The translations under genes and the position numbers were made by a program. The notes below the pieces were generated by a model. That model was not told where the DNA came from, did not search any database, and was given only the letters and a program-made list of their open reading frames with translations. A stretch of DNA of 45,059 nt, from the NCBI GenBank assembly GCA_902826865.1, contig CADEGN010000027.1:1-45059 (forward strand). Direction: 5' to 3'. The DNA is from an uncultured Myxococcales bacterium (GTDB lineage Bacteria; Myxococcota_A; Polyangia; Nannocystales; Nannocystaceae). Every line of letters starts with the position of its first letter. Within the stretch, counting starts at the first letter, position 1. Below are positions 39,368 to 45,059 of this stretch, piece after piece.

Positions 39368-40438
39368 GTGTTGGCTGCGCTCGCGCTGGCATGGATCGCG
39401 TTGGCGGAGCCGCCGTTGATCCCCGCGCCACCCGAACCGCTCGATTTGGCCCTTACCTGGCGAGCCCCGTCGTCGTGCGGCTCGGCGCGTGACGTGGAGA
39501 ACCGCATCGCCGCACTGCTCCCGTGGGCGCCAACGGGAGACGGCCAGCTGCAGATCGACGCCGCCATCGAGGAGATCGACGGTGGCTTCGATCTGGAGCT
39601 CATTTCATCGTTCCGCGGTGTCACCGAGGAGCGAGAGCTTCGCGCACCACGGTGCGAAGAGTTGATCGAGGCTACGGCCCTCCTGGTCGCCGTGGCGCTC
39701 GAGCCGCGCCACCGTGCCGAGCTGCTGTCCAGTGCAGCGCCAGAGGTGGCAGCGCGGGTGACGAGCACCGAGGAACGCATGGCTCCCGCCGCGGTCGAGG
39801 GTCCGCGTGCCCAACCACTGCCGCCCCTCAAGCTGCCTGTCGCCAGGGAGCTGCCCGATCGATCCGACCCGATCGTGCCGAGCGGGGCACCACAACCGCC
39901 CCGCATGCGACCCCCCGCGCTGCTGCTGCGCCTCGCCGCTGGACTCGAAATCGGGGCCTTGCCGCCGCCGAGCGGAGCGCTCGCCGCCGCGATCGTCGTA
40001 CGCTGGCCGCGCGCTCGGTTCGAACTTCACGGCGCCTATCTGACCCCGCGCAGCCACCTCGACGACCAAGGCAAGGGTGCGCGCTATCAACTCGGCGCAG
40101 CCGGGCTGCGTGGATGCGGCCTGCTCAGGGCTCGCACACTTGAATTCCCACTATGCTTCGGTGGCGAGGCTGGGGCGCTGCGGGCCCGACCACGCGGCCT
40201 GCCAACGCCGGTGCAGCACGCTCCATGGGTGGCCGCCGTCGGATCGGCCGCGATTGCGCGTGCGTGGACGCGGGCCGCCGTGTGGGCGGGCGTCGATGTC
40301 CTCGGCCGCATCGTCGGTACCCGTTTCGCCGTGGGCACGAACACCTCGCTGGCGCAATTTCCAGCCGAGGTGCGGATTCTGCTGGGCGTCGAGCTTCGCC
40401 TAACTCGGGCCGACAAAGACCATGGTCGCGCACGCTGA
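39368..40438 (+). CDS. predicted envelope protein of module B
   Basis: The product is 356 aa from GTG 39368 (VLAALALAWIALAEPPLIP). This start is chosen because the -10 box at 39355 leaves no room for the upstream open frame. The N-terminal domain (LTWRAPSSCGSARDVENRI, CEELIEATALLVAVALEP) matches the corresponding part of the module A protein (3259-4233). A Pro-rich linker (about 150-190) precedes a barrel-like half that closes with VRILLGVELRL. No family name was recognised. It precedes the sigma-TPR fusion gene by 211 bp. Confidence 0.75.
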   Translation: MLAALALAWIALAEPPLIPAPPEPLDLALTWRAPSSCGSARDVENRIAALLPWAPTGDGQLQIDAAIEEIDGGFDLELISSFRGVTEERELRAPRCEELIEATALLVAVALEPRHRAELLSSAAPEVAARVTSTEERMAPAAVEGPRAQPLPPLKLPVARELPDRSDPIVPSGAPQPPRMRPPALLLRLAAGLEIGALPPPSGALAAAIVVRWPRARFELHGAYLTPRSHLDDQGKGARYQLGAAGLRGCGLLRARTLEFPLCFGGEAGALRARPRGLPTPVQHAPWVAAVGSAAIARAWTRAAVWAGVDVLGRIVGTRFAVGTNTSLAQFPAEVRILLGVELRLTRADKDHGRAR

Positions 40439-40649
40439 CGGGTCGAAACGCTGACGGGGGTCGGCTCGCGTCGCGAGCGCACGACGCTGGTCCCCCGCCG
40501 CCGTGCCGGACCACGTAGCGACCGGCGCATGTGTCGCGACGGCCAAGACGCCCTCCTGCGGCCGTTCCACGGGCCGAATCCGCGCATCGGAGGCCCTTCG
40601 CAGGATGGCTTCGTGGAAACCCCGATGTGCCGGACAATAGGCGCGGAGG

Positions 40650-41936
40650 ATGCCTCATCTCAGAAGCCCACCGCCGCTCGGAGCGATGAAGTCGCTCTAC
40701 CGTCGGCACTATGGGTTCGTGTGGCAGGCCGTGCGGCGCTTCGGCGTGCAGCCGCTGCATATCGACGACGCGGTGCAGGACACCTTCGTCACCGCCTATC
40801 GCCGATTCGACGAACTCGAGCTCCCGACCGCGCGCGGCTGGCTCTACGGCATCGCGCGACGGGTGGCCAGCAATTATCGCCGTGCGGCCGCACGGTCGAA
40901 TCGCAAGCGCGATGCCCTCGCGGTCCTGCCCGCCGATCGAATCACGCCAGATGGATCCGAGTTGGTGATCTCGGTCGAGCGGTTTCTCGCCGCCCTCACC
41001 CCGGTGGAGCGCGAGCTGTTCGTGCTCTCCGAGCTCGAAGGCATGAGCGGTCCGGAACTCGCCACCGCACTGTCCCTCAACATGAGCACCGCATACTCGC
41101 GGTTGCAGGTGCTGCGTCGACGATTCCGGGCCTCGGTGGGCGAACCACCAGCGGCGGTGGCCCCACGCCTACGACGTGAGCGGCCCGCAGCCACCCTCAG
41201 CGGTTGGGGCCTGTTGTTGCCGCACCTCGGATCGAACACAGCACCGACAATCCTGGGTAGCCTGGGACTCGGCTCGGTATGGCATGCCGCGGCCGTCGCG
41301 TTGCCGGCCGCCCTGGTCGCGTTCCTCGGCATTCGCACCCTTGCCGGGTCGCCCGAGGGCCCCGCGGCCCACTCACCCCTGACGTCGACCGCCGCGAGCG
41401 GTCAACCGCGCGCCGACGGTGTCGATGCCCCGTCGGCCGACGCCCCAATGGCGACTGCCAACCCCTCTCCGGCCGTGCTCACGACACCCATGCCGACGTC
41501 TGTCTCCCGCGAAGCAACGACGCGCCCATTCTCAGACGTGATTGCGACGTGGGTCGGCCACGAAGTGGCCGCCAGATCCCCGCGAGCCAGCGACGACCAC
41601 GGGCGCGCGGGCGATTCTCGGAGCATCCCATCCCCCTCACTGGCGCGCCACAACCAGCTGCTGGTGGAAGCCACCGCCGCGGTGCGCTCCGGTCGAGTCG
41701 AGGTCGCGCTGGCCACACTCGCAACGCACGCGCGCGAGTTCCCGGCCAGCCCTCTCGACGACGTTCGCGGCGCCCTGCGGATCGAAGCCATGTGCGCCGC
41801 CGGACGGACGACCCAGGCCCGTGGCGAGGCACGCCTGTGGCGGCGCAAGCATCCGCGTTCACCGGTCGTGACGCGCATCGAGCAGAGCTGTGCAGCGGGG
41901 TCCGTGGAATCTCCAACGGCCGGACAACAGCCGTGA
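40650..41936 (+). CDS. sigma factor fused to membrane helix and TPR-like domain
   Basis: The product is 428 aa from ATG 40650; ATG 40686 would also keep the fold. Residues 14-165 are an ECF sigma factor (LHIDDAVQDTFVTAYRRF, FLAALTPVERELFVLSELEG, and the helix PELATALSLNMSTAYSRL). A membrane helix follows (about 211-230, WHAAAVALPAALVAFLGIRT), then a Ser/Thr/Pro/Ala linker and a C-terminal TPR-like tail (LLVEATAAVRSGRVEVAL, IEAMCAAGRTTQARGEARLW). The tail is homologous in style to the separate protein at 4840-5640, so the two genes of module A are one here. Its stop overlaps the next start (TGATG). Confidence 0.9.
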   Translation: MPHLRSPPPLGAMKSLYRRHYGFVWQAVRRFGVQPLHIDDAVQDTFVTAYRRFDELELPTARGWLYGIARRVASNYRRAAARSNRKRDALAVLPADRITPDGSELVISVERFLAALTPVERELFVLSELEGMSGPELATALSLNMSTAYSRLQVLRRRFRASVGEPPAAVAPRLRRERPAATLSGWGLLLPHLGSNTAPTILGSLGLGSVWHAAAVALPAALVAFLGIRTLAGSPEGPAAHSPLTSTAASGQPRADGVDAPSADAPMATANPSPAVLTTPMPTSVSREATTRPFSDVIATWVGHEVAARSPRASDDHGRAGDSRSIPSPSLARHNQLLVEATAAVRSGRVEVALATLATHAREFPASPLDDVRGALRIEAMCAAGRTTQARGEARLWRRKHPRSPVVTRIEQSCAAGSVESPTAGQQP

Positions 41937-43090
41937 TGATGAACCCTGCATTTCGCTGTGTGTCTCTCACCCTTCTATTCGCGCCCGCCTGCCTTCTGCA
42001 AAAGCAGCTCGATCAAGAGCCCGCGGCGGACTCGGCGGACTCGGACGACGGGGATGTGTCGTTTTCGGGCGGCGGCCAGACCACGTCCGATGCCGACACG
42101 AGCGGCGATTGGATTCCCATGGAACAAGCAGTGGATGCCATGGCGGTCGCCCGCTGCGCGGCGTTGTTCGCCTGCGAATGCAATCAGTGGCACGACTCGC
42201 CCGCGTGGCCTGCTAGCGACATCTGCGAAGCCGACATGGTGAACTACTTTCAAGAGCAGTTCGAGCTCGGCCTGTCTGCCGGCCTCGCGTACGACGGTGA
42301 ATGCGTGAATCGCTACATCGAGTACTATCAAGGCTCACTGCCCTACGACCCGGCGTTTTCCGACTGCTCGCCGTTGACGCCCGAGTCCGGGCGAGAGTAC
42401 CGCGAGTTGCTGGAGTGCCCGTTCTTTCGCGGGGACGGCCAGCCGGGCGACACCTGCGTCGGCGACGTCATCATCGCGCCGGGCGTGGACTCGTGCGCGC
42501 CAGGTAGCATGTGCGCGCTCGCCGAGTGCGTAGCGATCGGCGGGATCGATGCACCGTGCACGGGCGGCGACATCAACGCCGACTGCCAGCTGGGGTTATT
42601 CTGCGATCCCGGAACCTCGCGGTGCAGCCCACGCGCTGCCATCGGCGAAGCCTGTGGCGAAACCCGCCCGTGCGATCTCGATGGCTACTGCCGCGCAGGG
42701 GTCTGCGAGGCCGTAGGCGCGCCCGAAGCCGAGTGCAGCCACGACTTCGAGTGTGCATCGCAACATTGCCTCGACGGTGCCTGTGCTCCGGTCGCACACG
42801 GCTGCTCGCCGTGGGCCAAAGAGGTGACCGCGTGTGAGGCCACGAGCACCGAGATCAGCGAGTTCCTGGTGGCAAACTCGGGATGCACCACCGACGAAGA
42901 CTGTGTGCTCGTCGACGCCGCGTGCCACCCAGAATCGACCTGCAACACGGTGGCGCTGTCGGCTGATTACGACCCGCAACACTGGGCCGCGCTCGCCGAC
43001 GCCCTTGCAGAGTCCTGTGCGCCGTGCGACGACCCGGCCTGCGGTGCTTGGGCCGATTGCGTCGGCGGAACCTGTACCACCAGGCTGTGA
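41936..43090 (+). CDS. Cys-rich lipoprotein of module B
   Basis: The product is 384 aa from ATG 41936, sharing one base with the sigma-fusion stop. The signal MMNPAFRCVSLTLLFAPAC gives lipidated Cys19. An acidic linker precedes a helical region (AMAVARCAALFACECNQW, YFQEQFELGLSAGLAYDGEC). Cys modules such as APCTGGDINADCQLGLFC, GEACGETRPCDLDGYC and AECSHDFECASQHC follow, plus a C-terminal domain (EVTACEATSTEISEFLVANS). It is translationally coupled to the sigma factor, so it is the natural envelope partner of that system. In module A the corresponding gene is broken (5637-6183). Confidence 0.88.
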   Translation: MMNPAFRCVSLTLLFAPACLLQKQLDQEPAADSADSDDGDVSFSGGGQTTSDADTSGDWIPMEQAVDAMAVARCAALFACECNQWHDSPAWPASDICEADMVNYFQEQFELGLSAGLAYDGECVNRYIEYYQGSLPYDPAFSDCSPLTPESGREYRELLECPFFRGDGQPGDTCVGDVIIAPGVDSCAPGSMCALAECVAIGGIDAPCTGGDINADCQLGLFCDPGTSRCSPRAAIGEACGETRPCDLDGYCRAGVCEAVGAPEAECSHDFECASQHCLDGACAPVAHGCSPWAKEVTACEATSTEISEFLVANSGCTTDEDCVLVDAACHPESTCNTVALSADYDPQHWAALADALAESCAPCDDPACGAWADCVGGTCTTRL

Positions 43091-43185
43091 CGGCGCGTTC
43101 GCCCGACGAACGTCGGGGGGCTGCGACCGCGATGCCTTCGCGAGCGCCCCACATCTCCCATCACGCGGACGACGAAATCGCGGAT

Positions 43186-43839
43186 TCAGATCGATGATTT
43201 CGAATCGATCCGCGGCCGCGCTCGAATCCCTCCGCGGCGCGGCGCGTGCGTCGGCTCGCACGGTTCGTCCGCGATCGGCTCCGGCACCCGCACCGCCCGC
43301 ATTTCTCCCGGCTTCATTTGAATCGGCTCTGGCACCGGCACCGGCCGGATTCCCCCCGCTGTCACTGGAATTGGCTCTGGCAGAGGCATCGCGCGCAGTC
43401 CGCCGTCGACCATCACGTCGGGCACAACGGGCGGCGCCCCCTGCCTGATCGGTGCCTCGGCCACGACAACGCTCGGCTTGATCACCCGATCGTTGTCGTG
43501 CGGCGTACAGGCAGCAAGCGCCGCCGCGAGGCCGATCGCCGCGGCCGCGGGACGCCGGCGTGCGAGTGACTCCACCGGTACGATCATCGGCGGCGGTGGA
43601 GTCGGGGCCTTGAAGTGGATCGTGCCGTCGGCCTGGACCGAGTACGAAACGCAGATGTCGTTGCCCTCATTCGCGGCGAGGAACGCCCGCGCTTCGGGTT
43701 CCGTCATATTGGACAGCACATGCACGCTCTTCTCGCAGTGGTCGCAGTACCAGCTCCGCACGCCGCCGGCCGCTCGCGCCGGGTCGAGCGTGGTCGGGCA
43801 AGGGCGCTCGATCGTGACATGCTCCTGCTTCACAGCCAT
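43186..43839 (-). CDS. CxxC-domain protein with membrane helix and Pro-rich tail
   Basis: The product is 217 aa from ATG 43839; no clear ribosome-binding site precedes it, and upstream in-frame starts add low-complexity residues. The N-terminus has WYCDHCEKSVHVLSNMTEPE (Cys32-x-x-Cys35), a zinc- or redox-type motif I know from small myxobacterial cytoplasmic domains. An adjacent CVSYSVQADGTIHF forms a beta-hairpin. A membrane helix lies near 96-110 (AAAAIGLAAALAAC). The tail has three PEPI units (MPLPEPIPV, VPVPEPIQM, VRVPEPI). It converges with the module B lipoprotein. Function is unknown. Confidence 0.78.
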   Translation of the reverse strand: MAVKQEHVTIERPCPTTLDPARAAGGVRSWYCDHCEKSVHVLSNMTEPEARAFLAANEGNDICVSYSVQADGTIHFKAPTPPPPMIVPVESLARRRPAAAAIGLAAALAACTPHDNDRVIKPSVVVAEAPIRQGAPPVVPDVMVDGGLRAMPLPEPIPVTAGGIRPVPVPEPIQMKPGEMRAVRVPEPIADEPCEPTHAPRRGGIRARPRIDSKSSI

Positions 43840-44006
43840 CGTGGTGGCAGGGAACGCGCCGGCCCCTTGGGGCGATCTATGGCCGCACAGCGCGCTTCCG
43901 CGCCGCCCCCGCGTGGGCGATCTTCCCCTGCGGAGCCGCGGCTTTAACTCGTGTTGCGGTCGTTCACCACCGGCTGCTAGCTTCGCGATCGCCGAATCGA
44001 GGGCCA

Positions 44007-45059
44007 GTGTCGCCACAGCAGACGAACCTGCGCGGGTCCGGGCAACGCTTCGTCGGTCGTCATGCCGAGCTCGCGCGGCTCGACGCCTTGCACAACGAAG
44101 GTCGCCGCCTCGTCACCGTGTTCGGGCCGCCGGGCACCGGAAAGACGCGCCTCGCCGAGGCCCACCTCCGCCGTGTGCTTGCCGAAGGCGGCGAGCTCCC
44201 CGGCGGCGCCTGGATCTGCGAGCTCGCGGCCCAGCGCGATCTCGAGGGGGTCTGCAACATCGTCGCCGCGACGCTCGGAATTCCCGCTGCCCCTGGGATC
44301 GCAGACGATGCGTGGATGCGCCGGGTCGGGGACGCGATCGCCGCGCGCGGGCCGATCCTGATCGTCCTCGACAACGCCGAGCACGTTGCCGACTCCGTGG
44401 CTGTGTCGGTCGCGGGGTGGCTGGCGGCGGCGCCCGACGCCCGATTTCTCGTCACCTCCCGCGCGCAGCTCCACCTCCGCGACGAGGTGCGGTTCGACCT
44501 GCCCGCCCTCACCGTGCCGGAGCCGGGCGGCGACATCCTCGCCTCGGAGGCGGTTCAGTTGTTCGTGGAGCGCGTTCGGGCGTTCGATGGCGGGTTCTCC
44601 GTCGGCGATCACAATGCTTCTACCGTCGCCGAATTGGTAAGCCGGCTAGAGGGAATCCCGCTCGCGATCGAATTGGCCGCGAGTCGAGTCGACCTGTTCG
44701 GCGTGAAGGGATTGCTCGATCAGTTGGACCAGCGGCTTGATGTCCTCACCCACCCGGCGCGGGACGTCGATCATCGACATTCCACCCTGCGCGCGGCGGT
44801 CGATTGGTCGTGGAGCTTGCTCGACGTCGACGAGCGACGGGCCCTCGCCGCATGTTCGGTGTTTCGTGGTGGGTTCTCCGCCGATGCCGCACGGGCAGTG
44901 CTGCGCGTAGACCCGCCGTGTACGGCCCTCGCTGCCGTACAGGCCCTCCGCGACGAGTCGCTGTTGCGACGCTATGAGCATGCGCCCGGGCACGCCCGCT
45001 TCGCGCTCTTCGAGATCGTGCGCGAGTACGCAGCCGAGCGGCTGCAGGCCAGCGGCGAG
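44007..45059 (+). CDS. STAND/AAA-type ATPase, 3-prime truncated by window edge
   Basis: The frame runs 351 codons from GTG 44007 to the edge without a stop. It starts close to FVGRHAELARL and has Walker A GPPGTGKTR (40-48), Walker B ILIVLDNAEHV (117-127), a sensor-like FLVTSRAQLHL (147-157) and the STAND signature EGIPLAIELAASR (215-227). This is the architecture of predicted ATPases often fused to regulatory or TPR domains; any N-terminal effector domain is absent, because the ATPase begins almost at once. The C-terminal domain lies outside the window. It is divergent from the CxxC-domain gene. Confidence 0.88.
   Translation, partial: MSPQQTNLRGSGQRFVGRHAELARLDALHNEGRRLVTVFGPPGTGKTRLAEAHLRRVLAEGGELPGGAWICELAAQRDLEGVCNIVAATLGIPAAPGIADDAWMRRVGDAIAARGPILIVLDNAEHVADSVAVSVAGWLAAAPDARFLVTSRAQLHLRDEVRFDLPALTVPEPGGDILASEAVQLFVERVRAFDGGFSVGDHNASTVAELVSRLEGIPLAIELAASRVDLFGVKGLLDQLDQRLDVLTHPARDVDHRHSTLRAAVDWSWSLLDVDERRALAACSVFRGGFSADAARAVLRVDPPCTALAAVQALRDESLLRRYEHAPGHARFALFEIVREYAAERLQASGE

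Overview
The window looks like chromosomal DNA of a myxobacterium, most likely of the Nannocystineae (Nannocystis/Plesiocystis/Enhygromyxa type). This rests on very high GC content, many lipoproteins with Ser/Thr/Asp-rich linkers and cysteine-rich repeats, paired DUF1592/DUF1552 genes, eukaryotic-type Ser/Thr kinases with TPR tails, and several ECF-like sigma factors. No rRNA, tRNA, CRISPR array or intact mobile element was seen. All homology statements come from motifs read by eye; no database search was run.

Layout. 1-1200 is a decayed tandem copy of the locus at 2441-4215 (a divergent pair: FG-GAP repeat protein and envelope protein). The copy is cut by the right end of an IS66-type element and carries a frameshift, a start-codon deletion and a deletion of about 770 bp. 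1316-6183 holds the intact pair, then an ECF sigma factor, a membrane-anchored TPR-like protein and a broken cysteine-rich gene (module A). 6225-9437 (minus) is a DUF1592/DUF1552 operon. 9801-10924 contains a membrane gene split by an in-frame TAG and a purE 5-prime fragment. 10932-12074 is a membrane-anchored Ser/Thr kinase. 12189-20359 (minus) is a six-gene operon: BlaI-type repressor, M56 metallopeptidase, CzcC/CzcB/CzcA-type efflux pump and a lipoprotein superoxide dismutase. 20620-21936 encodes a GYYGATT-repeat lipoprotein. 22210-23027 is a small-protein/nucleotidyltransferase pair resembling a toxin-antitoxin module, followed by a decayed copy of the kinase 3-prime end. 23410-26823 is a TPR kinase convergent with an ECF sigma factor. 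26896-33427 holds five secreted or lipoprotein genes and a 27-bp-arm hairpin. 33478-36004 is a GntR regulator divergent from a zincin-like lipoprotein. 36093-38450 has a small membrane protein, a gene remnant and a sigma factor fused to a membrane anchor and an AgmX/PglI-like domain. 39368-43090 is module B, a paralogue of module A in which sigma factor and TPR-like anchor are one polypeptide. The window ends with a CxxC-domain protein and the 5-prime part of a STAND ATPase gene.

How it works together. The best-supported system is the BlaI/M56-controlled metal efflux operon: a His-rich extracytoplasmic loop in the peptidase could sense metal, the repressor probably binds a palindrome over its own promoter and a matching one inside the outer-membrane gene, and the products would export metal and detoxify superoxide at the envelope. 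The second theme is an envelope-linked sigma module (predicted envelope protein, sigma factor, membrane-anchored TPR-like domain, cysteine-rich lipoprotein) present twice in split and fused forms. A third sigma factor carries a different envelope domain.
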